In this document: positions 39,667-48,123 of the stretch, piece after piece | Numbering within the stretch: position 1 is the stretch's first letter | Layout: each line of letters begins with the position of its first letter | Assembly: GCF_001280125.1 (NCBI RefSeq) | Contig: NZ_LGEG01000266.1 | Coordinates: forward strand, 54,311-118,310 | From: Streptomyces sp. NRRL F-6492 | GTDB taxonomy: Bacteria; Actinomycetota; Actinomycetes; Streptomycetales; Streptomycetaceae | Reading direction: 5' to 3' | DNA length: 64,000 nucleotides | Made by a program: the position numbers and the translations under genes | Notes under the pieces: model-generated | What the model saw: only the letters and a program-made list of their open reading frames with translations | The model's database searches: none | Told to the model about the DNA's origin: nothing

Positions 39667-40508
39667 ACGAGCACATCCCCGTCCTCCGCGAGGTCGACCA
39701 GGGCACCGCGCGCCTCCTGCCCGACGTGGACCGGGAGCGGGCCTGGCTCCTGACGGTCGACGGCGCGCCCCAGTCGTACGTCGACCTCGACGACCCGGCG
39801 TACCTGGAGTTCGAGTACGCGCGCCGGCTCGCCCACGTCGTCGACGGCGCGGCCGGCGAGGGCGAACCGCTGGACGTCCTGCACCTCGGCGGCGGGGCGC
39901 TCTCCCTGCCCCGCTACGTCGCCGCCACCCGGCCCGGTTCGCGCCAGGACGTCGTGGAGGCGGACCGCGGCCTGCTCGCCCTGGTCGCGGAGCACCTGCC
40001 GCTGCCCGCGGGCTCGGGGGTCACCGTGCACGGCGCGGACGCCCGGCGCTGGCTGGAGGCGGCCCCCGCCGCCTCGGCCGACCTGATCGTCGGCGACGTC
40101 TTCGGCGGCTCGCGCGTCCCCGCCCACCTCACCTCCGTCGAGTACGCGCGCGAGGTCGGGCGCGTCCTGCGGCCCGGCGGCGTCTACGCCGCCAACCTGG
40201 CCGACGGCGCCCCCTTCGCCTTCCTCCGCTCCCAGCTCGCCACCTTCGCCGCCGTCTTCCCCGAGCTCGCGCTCGTCGCCGAACCGTCCGTCCTGCGCGG
40301 CCGCCGCTTCGGGAACGCCGTCCTGGTCGCCTCCGCCCGCGCGCTCGACACCGCCCGCCTCGCGCGCCGGGCCGCGGCCGACGCGTTCCCCGCGCGCGTG
40401 GAGCACGGGGACGCGCTCGCCCGGTTCACCGGGGACGCGGAACCCGTCGGGGACGCCGGGGCCGTACCGTCACCCGTTCCCCCGGACGGCGCCTTCGGCA
40501 TCGGCTGA
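39663..40508 (+). CDS. spermidine-synthase-like SAM-fold protein
   Basis: 281 residues with a SAM/decarboxylated-SAM-type Rossmann fold: LDVLHLGGGALSLPRYVAAT (near 79-98), then VVEADRGLLALVAEHL, and LIVGDVFGGSRVPAHLTSVEY (near 141-161). This resembles the fused spermidine synthase-like group; substrate-binding residues for polyamines are not certain, so true spermidine synthesis is doubtful. GTG 39663 overlaps the stop of the AlkD-like gene (GTGA), so the two are coupled. Its last 39 bp overlap the convergent MFS gene. Confidence 0.75.
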   Translation: MNEHIPVLREVDQGTARLLPDVDRERAWLLTVDGAPQSYVDLDDPAYLEFEYARRLAHVVDGAAGEGEPLDVLHLGGGALSLPRYVAATRPGSRQDVVEADRGLLALVAEHLPLPAGSGVTVHGADARRWLEAAPAASADLIVGDVFGGSRVPAHLTSVEYAREVGRVLRPGGVYAANLADGAPFAFLRSQLATFAAVFPELALVAEPSVLRGRRFGNAVLVASARALDTARLARRAAADAFPARVEHGDALARFTGDAEPVGDAGAVPSPVPPDGAFGIG

Positions 40509-41843
40509 GCGGGGGCCCGGTACGGCTCCCGGCTCCTTTCCGGTGGGACCGGCCGGCGGGTGCGCGGGCGCGTGCGGGCGCCGCGTCAGGTTCCGTACGT
40601 CCGGCACCAGCAGGACGAGGGCGGTGACGAGCACCATCAGCGCCGCCGCGCCCCACAGCGCCCCGCTCCGGCCGAACGCGCCCTCCGCCGGGCCCGTGAG
40701 CGCCGTCGTCAGCGGCAGCAGGGCCGTCGAGCCGAACCAGTCGTAGGCGGAGACCCGGGACAGCTTCTCCTCGGGGATCTCCTGGTGCATCGTCGTCATC
40801 CACGAGACGCCGAAGACCTCGATCGCCACGCCGCTCACGAACATCGCGGCCGTCAGACCGCCCGCGGGCAGCGGCACCGCGAGCGCCGCCGAGGGCAGCG
40901 CGATCGGGAAGACGCACAGCGTCCCGACGAACAGCATCCGGCGCGGTTTCCACCGGGTCATCAGGACGGCGCCCGCCACCGTTCCCGCCCCGAACGCGGC
41001 GAGCGCGAAGCCCCAGGGGCGCGCGCCGCCCAGCTCCTCCCGGGCGACCAGCGGCCCGTACACCGCCTCGACCGCGCCGATGAGGCCCACCACCACGGAG
41101 AACTGGGCGACGATCGACCACAGCCAGGGCCGGCCGGTGAACTCCTGCCAGCCCTCCCGCAGGTCGGAGAAGAGCCCGCCGCCGGGGGCGCGCTCGGGGA
41201 CGCCCCGCACGTCGAGGAAGGCGCGCATCCCGCCCGCTACGGCGAAGGCGACGGCGTCGACCACCAGGACCCAGCCCGGTCCGACGAACGCGACGAGCGC
41301 GCCGCCGAGCGCGGCGCCGCCGATGGAGGCGCCGTGCATCGCCATCCGGAAGACGGCGAACGCCCGGCTCGCCTGCTCCCCGCTGACGGTGGCCATGAGC
41401 ATGCCCTCGGCCGCCGGGTTGAAGAAGGCCTGGCCGGTGCCGCAGAGCGCGGTGAGCACCATCATCTGCCAGATCCGGGCCCCGCCGGAGAGGACGAGGG
41501 CGGCGAAGACGGCCTGCGAGACGCAGTTGAGGACGTTGGCGGCGACCATCACCCGGTGCCGGGGCAGCCGGTCGGCGACGGCGCCGCCGATGAGCAGGAA
41601 GAGGACGAGCGGCAGGAAGCGCGCCATCGCCACGAGGCCCACGTCGCCCGCGTCGCCGCCGGAGTCGAAGACCGCCCAGGTGGTGGCGATCAGGGCGCCG
41701 TGCGTGCCGAGGTTGGTCACGACCGTGGCGGCGGTCAGCAGGAGGTAGTTGCGACCGGCCCACTCGGGCCGGCGGGAGCGGGACGGAGCGGGGGAGGGGG
41801 AGAGGGAGGCGGGTGAGTCGGGGGAGCCGGCGGGTGATGTCAC
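40470..41843 (-). CDS. MFS transporter (EntS-like exporter)
   Basis: About 457 residues, 10-12 predicted membrane helices of the major facilitator superfamily, in the enterobactin-exporter-like group. Seen are an N-terminal helix YLLLTAATVVTNLGTHGALI, the inter-helix motif GGAVADRLPRHRVM (motif A, near 85-98), and a second half starting near 240 with LWSIVAQFSVVVGL. The likely role is drug or siderophore export. GTG 41843 is used; TTG 41879 is possible. The C-terminal Pro/Ala-rich tail is unusually long and overlaps the convergent spermidine-synthase-like gene by 39 bp. Confidence 0.8.
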   Translation of the reverse strand: MTSPAGSPDSPASLSPSPAPSRSRRPEWAGRNYLLLTAATVVTNLGTHGALIATTWAVFDSGGDAGDVGLVAMARFLPLVLFLLIGGAVADRLPRHRVMVAANVLNCVSQAVFAALVLSGGARIWQMMVLTALCGTGQAFFNPAAEGMLMATVSGEQASRAFAVFRMAMHGASIGGAALGGALVAFVGPGWVLVVDAVAFAVAGGMRAFLDVRGVPERAPGGGLFSDLREGWQEFTGRPWLWSIVAQFSVVVGLIGAVEAVYGPLVAREELGGARPWGFALAAFGAGTVAGAVLMTRWKPRRMLFVGTLCVFPIALPSAALAVPLPAGGLTAAMFVSGVAIEVFGVSWMTTMHQEIPEEKLSRVSAYDWFGSTALLPLTTALTGPAEGAFGRSGALWGAAALMVLVTALVLLVPDVRNLTRRPHAPAHPPAGPTGKEPGAVPGPRSADAEGAVRGNG

Positions 41844-42015
41844 CCCGGGACTATCCCCGTCACCCGCCCGAAGTGCCAAACCGGTATCCGGACGGATCGT
41901 GGCACAGGACGGTGAGCCGTCGGGACGCTGAGGCGCTGCGCCGCCGGGCCACCGGGACGGCGGCCCCGGTGGCCGTGGCGGTCGGAAGCTCAGGTCGGTC
42001 GGGCGTCCCCGGCCG

Positions 42016-43158
42016 TCAGGAGTCCTCCGCGAGCCGGACCGTGGAGAGGATCTGCCGGATCGTGGCGTCCGGCAGCTCGTCGGCGACGCCGTCGGCCGCG
42101 TTGAGGACCCAGGTCGAGAAGTCGTTCTTCGCGTTCTTGAAGGTGAAGGCGATCGCCTTGCCGTCCGACTCGCACTTGTTGCGCTTCTTGACGCCGGGGG
42201 CCGTGGCCGTCGACAGGCTGCCGGCGAGACCGGACTTCGTCGTGTACGGCACGGCCTTGGTGATCTTGATGGTCTTCTGCGGCATGTGCTGCGCGTAGCC
42301 GCCCCAGACCCAGGTGCCGGCCTCGTTGTACGCGGCCTCGCCCGTGCTCTTGGCGCCCTGGCCGCCCTTGGTGCCGGCCGACGCCAGGCTCCAGGACTCC
42401 TCGCTGCCGTCCTTGTTCGTGTCGTAGGTGCACCACTTGCCCTTGAGGTGCGTGGGCCCGGACATCGTGACGAGCGGGCTGCCGTCGCCCTTCTTCTCGT
42501 CCTCCAGGAAGCTGATCGTCCCGGGCTTCGACACGTCCCACTCCGGCGGCACGTCGAAGAGGGTGCCGTACTTCGGGTTGTGGACGACCTTCCAGCCGGG
42601 GATCGTCGGCTGCCGCGCGGCGTCGTCGCGCGGGTTGTCGAGCCCGGACGACTGGCTCGGCTCGGGGGCCGCCGACGGGTCCACGGAGGCGGTGGCCGTC
42701 GCGGACGGCTTCGGGTCGGCGACGGCCGGCGTCTTGTCGTCGTCCTTGTTCAGCACCAGGAAGCCGGTGACACCGGCCGCGACGACCACGGCGGTCGCGG
42801 CGACGACCGCCACGACGGTCGTCCCCTTCCCGCCGCCACCACCGCCCGGACCGCCCGGCTGTCCCGGACCCGGGACCCCGTACTGCTGCGGCACGGTCGG
42901 CTGCTGGTACGGGTTCGGCTGCCCCGGCTGCGGGCCGTACCCCTGCTGCGGGTACCCCGGCGGGGCCGGCGGCTGCTGGCCGTACCCCGGCTGCTGCTGC
43001 GGATGACCCGGCTGCGTCGGCGGCTGCTGCGGGTACCCGGGCTGGGCCGGCGGCTGCTGGTACGGGTTCGGCTGCTGGTACCCCGGCTGCTGGTAGGGGT
43101 TCTGACTCTGGTCCTGCGGGTTCTGCTCGCCCCCGGGCGGCTGCTGTCCTGGCCACAT
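42016..43158 (-). CDS. membrane protein with Pro/Gln/Tyr-rich cytoplasmic domain
   Basis: 380 residues. The first ~110 are Gln/Pro/Gly/Tyr-rich repeats (NPYQQP, PGYPQQ types), then a Gly-rich stretch and one membrane helix near 112-135 (TTVVAVVAATAVVVAAG). A Ser/Pro linker leads to an extracytoplasmic C-terminal domain of about 200 residues with GWKVVHNPKYGTLFDVPPEW and two Cys residues (KGKWCTYDT, RNKCESDGK). Similar proteins are common in Streptomyces, with unknown function. ATG 43158 begins the Gln-rich segment; a longer frame to 43251 is unlikely. Confidence 0.8.
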   Translation of the reverse strand: MWPGQQPPGGEQNPQDQSQNPYQQPGYQQPNPYQQPPAQPGYPQQPPTQPGHPQQQPGYGQQPPAPPGYPQQGYGPQPGQPNPYQQPTVPQQYGVPGPGQPGGPGGGGGGKGTTVVAVVAATAVVVAAGVTGFLVLNKDDDKTPAVADPKPSATATASVDPSAAPEPSQSSGLDNPRDDAARQPTIPGWKVVHNPKYGTLFDVPPEWDVSKPGTISFLEDEKKGDGSPLVTMSGPTHLKGKWCTYDTNKDGSEESWSLASAGTKGGQGAKSTGEAAYNEAGTWVWGGYAQHMPQKTIKITKAVPYTTKSGLAGSLSTATAPGVKKRNKCESDGKAIAFTFKNAKNDFSTWVLNAADGVADELPDATIRQILSTVRLAEDS

Positions 43159-43276
43159 GGCCAGTAACCATAGAGGTGCGGGGGCCGTCCGACCACGCCC
43201 GCCCCCGGTCCCGGGAGACCGCGACGGGCGCGCGGGGGATGGCCAAGACATCTACCCGCGAGTAACATCACGCTCC

Positions 43277-43729
43277 ATGAGCGCAGACCAGATGACCGTC
43301 GGCGAGATGCTCGCCGCCACGGTTCCCATGGCCGGGACCCTGAACCTGGAGTTCCTGGAGACCACCGCCGAGCGCGCCGTCGTGCGCCTGCCGGACCAGC
43401 CCGCCTACCACAACCACGTCGGCGGCCCGCACGCCGGAGCGATGTTCACCCTGGCCGAGTCCGCCAGCGGCGCCATCGTGCTCGCCGCCTTCGGCGACCA
43501 GCTGAGCCGCGCGGTCCCGCTCGCCGTCAGGGCCGAGATCGGCTACAAGAAGCTGGCCATGGGCGTCGTCACGGCCACCGCCACCCTGGGCCGCCCCGCC
43601 GCCGAGGTCGTCGCCGAGCTCGACGCCGGACAGCGCCCGGAGTTCCCGGTGCGGATCGACATCACCCGCGAGGACGGCGCCGTCACCGGCGAGATGACCG
43701 TCGTCTGGACCCTGCGCCCGAACGCCTGA
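43277..43729 (+). CDS. hotdog-fold thioesterase-like protein (DUF4442/PaaI type)
   Basis: 150 residues, a single hotdog domain. The motif HNHVGGPHAGAMFTLAESAS (near 46-65) has the His/Gly/Glu arrangement used by PaaI-type acyl-CoA thioesterases, followed by AVRAEIGYKKLAMGVVTA on the long helix and strand. The substrate is unknown. ATG 43277 directly follows CGCTCC with no strong ribosome site. It is divergent from the Gln-rich membrane protein gene and monocistronic by the hairpin that follows. Confidence 0.82.
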   Translation: MSADQMTVGEMLAATVPMAGTLNLEFLETTAERAVVRLPDQPAYHNHVGGPHAGAMFTLAESASGAIVLAAFGDQLSRAVPLAVRAEIGYKKLAMGVVTATATLGRPAAEVVAELDAGQRPEFPVRIDITREDGAVTGEMTVVWTLRPNA

Positions 43730-43751
43730 CCCGGCCCGGGACACCGCGCCC

Positions 43752-43783
43752 CCGCCCCCGTACCCCTTCCGGTGCGGGGGCGG
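43752..43783 (+). terminator. terminator after the thioesterase gene
   Basis: 13-bp arms with one G-U pair (43752-43764 and 43771-43783) and a 6-base loop. Confidence 0.7.
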
Positions 43784-43960
43784 ACGCCTTCCCGGCGCCC
43801 GCCGCGAGGCCGGGAGCGGACCGGCCCCGCCCTCGGCGTCGAGGTCCGCCCGTCCCGACCGGTAGGCTGCCCCGGCGTGCCCGCCGAGGCGCACGACGGC
43901 GCCACGGCCCCCGACCACGGGCCGGGCGCGACAGGGGAGCCGAAACGGGAGGAAGCCGCG

Positions 43961-44617
43961 TTGCACGTCCAGGAGTGGCTGGAGACGATCCCGCCGATCG
44001 CCGTCTACCTCCTCGTGGGGGTGGTGATCGGCCTGGAGAGCCTGGGCATCCCGCTGCCCGGCGAGATCGTCCTCGTCAGCTCGGCGCTGCTCGCCTCGCA
44101 GCACGGCGACATCAATCCGTACGTGCTGGGCGCCTGCGCCACCGCCGGCGCGATCATCGGGGACTCGATCGGCTACGCCATCGGCCGCAAGGGCGGCAGA
44201 CCGCTGCTCGCCTGGCTGGGGAAGAAGTTCCCGAAGCACTTCAGCGAGGCCAACGTCGGACTCGCGGAGAGCTCCTTCCAGAAGTGGGGCATGTGGGCGG
44301 TCTTCTTCGGCCGCTTCGTCGCCCTCCTGCGCATCTTCGCCGGTCCGCTCGCGGGCGTGCTGCACATGCCGTACTGGAAGTTCCTCGTCGCCAACGTCTT
44401 CGGCGGCATCCTGTGGGCCGGCGGCACCACGGCCGTCGTCTACTCGGTCGGCGTCGTCGCCGAGGCGTGGCTGAAGCGCTTCTCCTGGCTCGGCCTCGTC
44501 CTGGCCGTCCTGATCGGCCTCACCTCGATGCTCGTCATCAGGAACCGCGCCAAGAAGGCGGCCGCGGAGCGGGCCGCCGCCGCGCCCGCCGAGCCGGAGC
44601 CGGCCCTGGCGGACTGA
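43961..44617 (+). CDS. DedA-family membrane protein
   Basis: 218 residues, with predicted helices near 12-35, 48-70, 130-160 and 170-192. The DedA core is clear: ESLGIPLPGEIVLVSSALLA (near 28-47), the glycine-rich GDSIGYAIGRKGGRPLL (near 68-84), and FFGRFVALLRIFAGPLAGVL (near 115-134, membrane-embedded Arg). DedA proteins help flip or scramble lipid carriers. TTG 43961 is chosen because GGGAGGA at 43947-43953 has correct spacing; a longer GTG/other start up to 43772 adds only low-complexity sequence. Terminator follows. Confidence 0.87.
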   Translation: MHVQEWLETIPPIAVYLLVGVVIGLESLGIPLPGEIVLVSSALLASQHGDINPYVLGACATAGAIIGDSIGYAIGRKGGRPLLAWLGKKFPKHFSEANVGLAESSFQKWGMWAVFFGRFVALLRIFAGPLAGVLHMPYWKFLVANVFGGILWAGGTTAVVYSVGVVAEAWLKRFSWLGLVLAVLIGLTSMLVIRNRAKKAAAERAAAAPAEPEPALAD

Positions 44618-44636
44618 TCCCGTCCCCGTACGGCGA

Positions 44637-44672
44637 GGAGGGCGGCACCCCGGCCGGGGCGCCGCCCTCCTT
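44637..44672. terminator. hairpin between convergent dedA-like and carbonic-anhydrase-like genes
   Basis: Arms GGAGGGCGGC (44637-44646) and GCCGCCCTCC (44661-44670), followed by TT. Confidence 0.7.
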
Positions 44673-44694
44673 CCCGTTCCCGTGCGGGAGCCGC

Positions 44695-45222
44695 TCAGTC
44701 CTCGAAGGCCTCCGCGTGGCCCTTGGCGAGGTGCAGGTACATCTCGGCGTTGAGCCGGATGCCCGCCCGCTCCTCCTCGGTCAGCGGACGGCGCACCTTC
44801 GCGGGGACGCCCGCGACCAGCGAGCCGGGCGGGACCTCCATGCCCTGGGGGACGAGCGCCTGGGCGGCGACGAGCGACCCGGCGCCGATCCGGGCCCCGT
44901 TGAGCACCGTGGCGCCCATGCCGACGAGCACGTCGTCCTCGATGACGCAGCCGTGCACGGTGGCGTTGTGGCCGATGGTCACCCGGGCCCCGATCGAGAC
45001 GGGGAAGCCGGGGTCGACGTGGACCGTGCAGTTGTCCTGGACGTTGGAGTCCTCGCCGATGTCGACGGGGCCGCAGTCCGCCCGCAGCACCGCGTGGTAC
45101 CAGACGCTCGCGCGGGCGCCGAGGGTGACCTCGCCGAGGACCACCGAGGTCGGGGCGGTGAAGGCCGTCGGGTCGATCCGCGGCTCCTTGCCGCCCACGC
45201 CCTTGATCAACGCCTCTGTCAT
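44695..45222 (-). CDS. gamma-carbonic-anhydrase-type left-handed beta-helix protein
   Basis: 175 residues with hexapeptide repeats throughout, forming a trimeric left-handed beta-helix. The three His ligands expected for the metal are in NVQDNCTVHV (near 80-89) and IGHNATVHGC (near 101-110, two His). This matches the YrdA/CaiE-like gamma-carbonic anhydrase family; activity of many such members is unproven. ATG 45222 is preferred; the longer frame to 45282 lies in the leader. It is divergent from the acyltransferase gene. Confidence 0.87.
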   Translation of the reverse strand: MTEALIKGVGGKEPRIDPTAFTAPTSVVLGEVTLGARASVWYHAVLRADCGPVDIGEDSNVQDNCTVHVDPGFPVSIGARVTIGHNATVHGCVIEDDVLVGMGATVLNGARIGAGSLVAAQALVPQGMEVPPGSLVAGVPAKVRRPLTEEERAGIRLNAEMYLHLAKGHAEAFED

Positions 45223-45357
45223 GGTTCTTCGCTCCTGATCGTCAGCCGTCGTGTCGCGCCCGGGGGTGCCCCCGCGCCGCACCCTATGCCGTGCCCATGA
45301 CGGACATCACAGCGCACGGCGGTGATCGGTCGCGACGGCGCCGACTACCGTGGCCGG

Positions 45358-46116
45358 GTGCCCAGGAACAGAAACACGTTCTCGTCCCTCGCCGCCCTGC
45401 GGCGCCGGATCGTCGCGCACGCCCTCCAGGGCGGCTGGCGCTGGGTGCAGCAGGCCGGCGCCGTCACCGCCGAGCACCAGGGGAGGCTGCGCTTCCGCCG
45501 GCTCGGCGAGGGCACCCGGCTCGCCTTCCCGCAGGGCACGGTCTTCGGCGAGCGGTGGATCGAGATCGGCGCGTGCTGCATCATCGCCGAGCAGGTCACG
45601 CTGACGGCCGGGATGCTGCCGGACCTCGACCTCGGGACGGAGACGGTCCTGTCCCTCGGCGACGGCGTCGTCCTCGGCCGGGGCAGCCACGTCATCGCCG
45701 ACGCGAAGGTGACGATCGGCTCGGACACGTACTGCGGCCCGTACGTCTACATCACCTCGACGAACCACAGCTACGACGACCCGGACGAGCCGGTCGGCCG
45801 CCAGTGGCCCCGCTCGGCACCGGTCTCCATAGGCCCCGGCTGCTGGCTCGGCACGGGCGCCGTGATCCTCCCCGGCGCGCGCCTCGGCCGGAACGTGGTC
45901 GTCGCGGCGGGCGCGGTGGTGCGCGGCGAGGTCCCCGACCACTCGGTCGTGGCCGGCGCCCCGGCGAGGGTGGTCCGCGGCTGGGACCCGGAGAACGGCT
46001 GGCAGCCCCCGCTCCGCACCCCCGCCCCCGTCCCGATCCCGGAGGACGTCACCCCCGAACAGCTCGCGGCGCTCGCCGCGTGGGAGGTCGAACAGGCGGG
46101 CACGGCGGCGTCCTGA
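45358..46116 (+). CDS. hexapeptide-repeat acyltransferase
   Basis: 252 residues, left-handed beta-helix acyltransferase of the LacA/CysE/WbbJ group. Repeats IADAKVTIGSDTYCGPYVYI and the catalytic-type His in TSTNHSYDDPDEP (near 140-152) are typical, followed by IGPGCWLGTGAVILPG and VVAGAPARVVRGWD. It likely acetylates a sugar or cell-envelope precursor; acceptor unknown. GTG 45358 is chosen; an in-frame GTG at 45322 is possible. The C-terminal Pro-rich tail is not part of the helix. Confidence 0.82.
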   Translation: MPRNRNTFSSLAALRRRIVAHALQGGWRWVQQAGAVTAEHQGRLRFRRLGEGTRLAFPQGTVFGERWIEIGACCIIAEQVTLTAGMLPDLDLGTETVLSLGDGVVLGRGSHVIADAKVTIGSDTYCGPYVYITSTNHSYDDPDEPVGRQWPRSAPVSIGPGCWLGTGAVILPGARLGRNVVVAAGAVVRGEVPDHSVVAGAPARVVRGWDPENGWQPPLRTPAPVPIPEDVTPEQLAALAAWEVEQAGTAAS

Positions 46117-46195
46117 CGAACCCGTTCGCGAGCTCCGGGACCGTACTCCGAGACGGCGCCCCGCCCGTCCCGCGCCGGTTGTTAGCGTGACGGGC

Positions 46196-46762
46196 ATGCG
46201 CGCACCCATCGGAGACTTCACCGACGCCCGGCCCGCCCCGGACGGTCTCGACCTCCTGACCGGCCCCGTCGCCGCCGCCGTCCGCGCCTGGACCGGCCCC
46301 GTCCCGGCCGACCAGGTGCTCTACGTCGACACCGACCCGGCCATCGCCGACACCGCCGTCTTCGTCGAGCACCACGGCGCCGACCTCCTCGACGCCTCCG
46401 CGAACTGCGTGGTCGTGGCGGCGAAGCGGGGCGGCGAAACGACCCTCGCCGCCTGCGTCGTCGGCTCCGCCACCCGCGTCGACGTCAACGGGGTGGTGCG
46501 CCGTCACCTCGGCGCCCGCAAGGCCTCGTTCGCCCCGATGGACACGGCCACCGGCGAGAGCGGCATGGAGTACGGCGGCATCACCCCCGTCGGCCTCCCC
46601 GCCGCCTGGCCGCTCCTCGTGGACGCGGCGCTGCTCGACGTCCCGTGGGTGCTCGTCGGCAGCGGCCGGCGCCGGGGCAAGCTCATCCTCCCGGGCAAGG
46701 CCCTGGCCCAGCTCCCGAACGTCGCCGTCCTGGAGGGCCTGGGCCTCCCGGCCGCCCCCTGA
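46196..46762 (+). CDS. YbaK/EbsC-family aminoacyl-tRNA deacylase-like protein
   Basis: 188 residues. YbaK-type editing-domain features: ADTAVFVEHHG, NCVVVAAKRGGETTLAACVV, RRHLGARKASFAP (conserved Lys), and MEYGGITPVGLPAAWPLLVD. The family hydrolyses mischarged tRNA (for example Cys-tRNA-Pro); the exact tRNA is unknown. ATG 46196 is preferred to GTG 46187. It converges on the CoA-binding gene with a 10-bp gap. Confidence 0.82.
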   Translation: MRAPIGDFTDARPAPDGLDLLTGPVAAAVRAWTGPVPADQVLYVDTDPAIADTAVFVEHHGADLLDASANCVVVAAKRGGETTLAACVVGSATRVDVNGVVRRHLGARKASFAPMDTATGESGMEYGGITPVGLPAAWPLLVDAALLDVPWVLVGSGRRRGKLILPGKALAQLPNVAVLEGLGLPAAP

Positions 46763-46772
46763 GCCGGGGAGG

Positions 46773-47213
46773 TCAGCCCAGGCGCGGGATCTCGATGGCG
46801 GGGCAGCGGTCCATGACCATGTCGAGGCCGGCCTCCGTCGTACGGGCGTACGCGGCCGCGTCGACGACGCCGAGCTGGAACCACACCGCCTTCGCGCCGA
46901 TCGCCACCGCCCGGTCGGCGACCTCGCCGGCCAGCTCGCTGTTGACGAAGACGTCGACCACGTCGACGGGGAAGGGGACGTCGGCCAGCGAGGCGTACCC
47001 CGGCTCGCCGTGCACCGTCTCCGCCTTCGGGTGGACGGGAACGATCCGCTTCCCGAACCGCTGGAGCACGGCCGCCACCCCGTACGCCGCCCGCTCGCGG
47101 TTCGAGGAGAGGCCGACGACGGCCCAGGTGTCACCCGTGCCGGTCAGGATCCGGCGGACGACCTCCTCCTCGGAGCGTCCGGTCGCCTCGCTGGTCGTGG
47201 TGTCGCCGCTCAT
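46773..47213 (-). CDS. CoA-binding (YccU-like) protein
   Basis: 146 residues, a single CoA-binding Rossmann domain: WAVVGLSSNRERAAYGVAAV (near 30-49), RIVPVHPKAETVHGEPGYASL and DVVDVFVNSELAGEVADRAV, then KAVWFQLGVVDAAAYART. No catalytic partner domain is present, so this is the stand-alone YccU-like type, function unknown. ATG 47213. Confidence 0.87.
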   Translation of the reverse strand: MSGDTTTSEATGRSEEEVVRRILTGTGDTWAVVGLSSNRERAAYGVAAVLQRFGKRIVPVHPKAETVHGEPGYASLADVPFPVDVVDVFVNSELAGEVADRAVAIGAKAVWFQLGVVDAAAYARTTEAGLDMVMDRCPAIEIPRLG

Positions 47214-47324
47214 CCCTGCCGCCCGCCTTCTCTCTGTCCGTACGTGGTCCGTACGCGCTCTTCCCCCGTACGAACCCACGACACCGCCCGAACCTTCCCG
47301 CACCCGGAAAAGTACGCTGGCGGA

Positions 47325-47951
47325 ATGCAGGAGCAGTACCGCACCCTCGCCCGCGAGGGCGTCCACGAGACCGAGATCAACCGCTCGCGCTTCCTCTGCG
47401 CGCTCGCGCCCGTCGCCGACGAGCACGAGGCGCAGGAGTTCGTGGCGAGGATCCGCCGCGAACACCCCACGGCGACCCACAACTGCTTCGCGTACGTCCT
47501 CGGCGCCGACGCCTCCGTGCAGAGGGCCAGCGACGACGGCGAACCCGGCGGCACCGCCGGCGTCCCCATGCTCCAGATGCTGCTGCGCCGCGAGACGCGG
47601 TACGTCGCCGCCGTCGTCACCCGCTACTACGGCGGCGTGAAGCTCGGCGCGGGCGGCCTGATCCGCGCGTACGGAGGCGTGGTCGGCGAGGCCCTCGACG
47701 CGCTCGGCACCGTGACCCGGCGGCGCTTCCGGCTCGCCACCGTCACCGTCGACCACCAGCGCGCCGGAAAGCTGGAGAACGACCTGCGGGCGACGGGCCG
47801 CGCCGTCCGGGACGTGCGCTACGCCGACGCCGTCACGATCGAGATCGGCCTCCCGGACGCCGACGTCCCCGCCTTCCGCGCCTGGCTCGCCGACGCCACG
47901 GCGGGCACGGCCGCCCTCGAACTCGGCGGCGAGGCGTACGGCGACGCGTGA
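47325..47951 (+). CDS. YigZ/IMPACT-family protein
   Basis: 208 residues. Conserved N-terminal UPF0029 features: INRSRFLCALAPVADEHEAQ, the PTATHNCFAYVLG segment and SDDGEPGGTAGVPMLQMLLR (near 65-84), then VVTRYYGGVKLGAGGLIRAYGG (VVTRYYGGVKLGAGGLIRAY is the family signature). The second domain (DUF1949-like) follows. IMPACT/YigZ proteins are conserved and may act on RNA or translation; the function is not settled. ATG 47325. Its 3' end, including the stop codon, is part of a 36-bp tandem duplication. Confidence 0.88.
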   Translation: MQEQYRTLAREGVHETEINRSRFLCALAPVADEHEAQEFVARIRREHPTATHNCFAYVLGADASVQRASDDGEPGGTAGVPMLQMLLRRETRYVAAVVTRYYGGVKLGAGGLIRAYGGVVGEALDALGTVTRRRFRLATVTVDHQRAGKLENDLRATGRAVRDVRYADAVTIEIGLPDADVPAFRAWLADATAGTAALELGGEAYGDA

Positions 47952-48003
47952 GGCGCGCCCGGCGGCCGGGCGTACGGCGACGCGTGAGGCGCGCCCGGCG
48001 GCC
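47933..48003. repeat. 36-bp tandem duplication across the yigZ-like stop codon
   Basis: A 35-bp unit at 47933-47967 is repeated exactly at 47969-48003 (one base between). Each copy carries the last codons and TGA of the YigZ/IMPACT gene, so the second copy is a silent remnant downstream of the true stop. Confidence 0.9.
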
Positions 48004-48123
48004 CCTCACCCGGACGGGCCACGCCCACACCCCCGCTCGGGATAGCGTGGTGGGCGCACACGAACGGGAACCGGGCGGGACCGGTGGGGGAGGGACGGCA
48101 CACATGCGGGGTGGGACGGCGAC

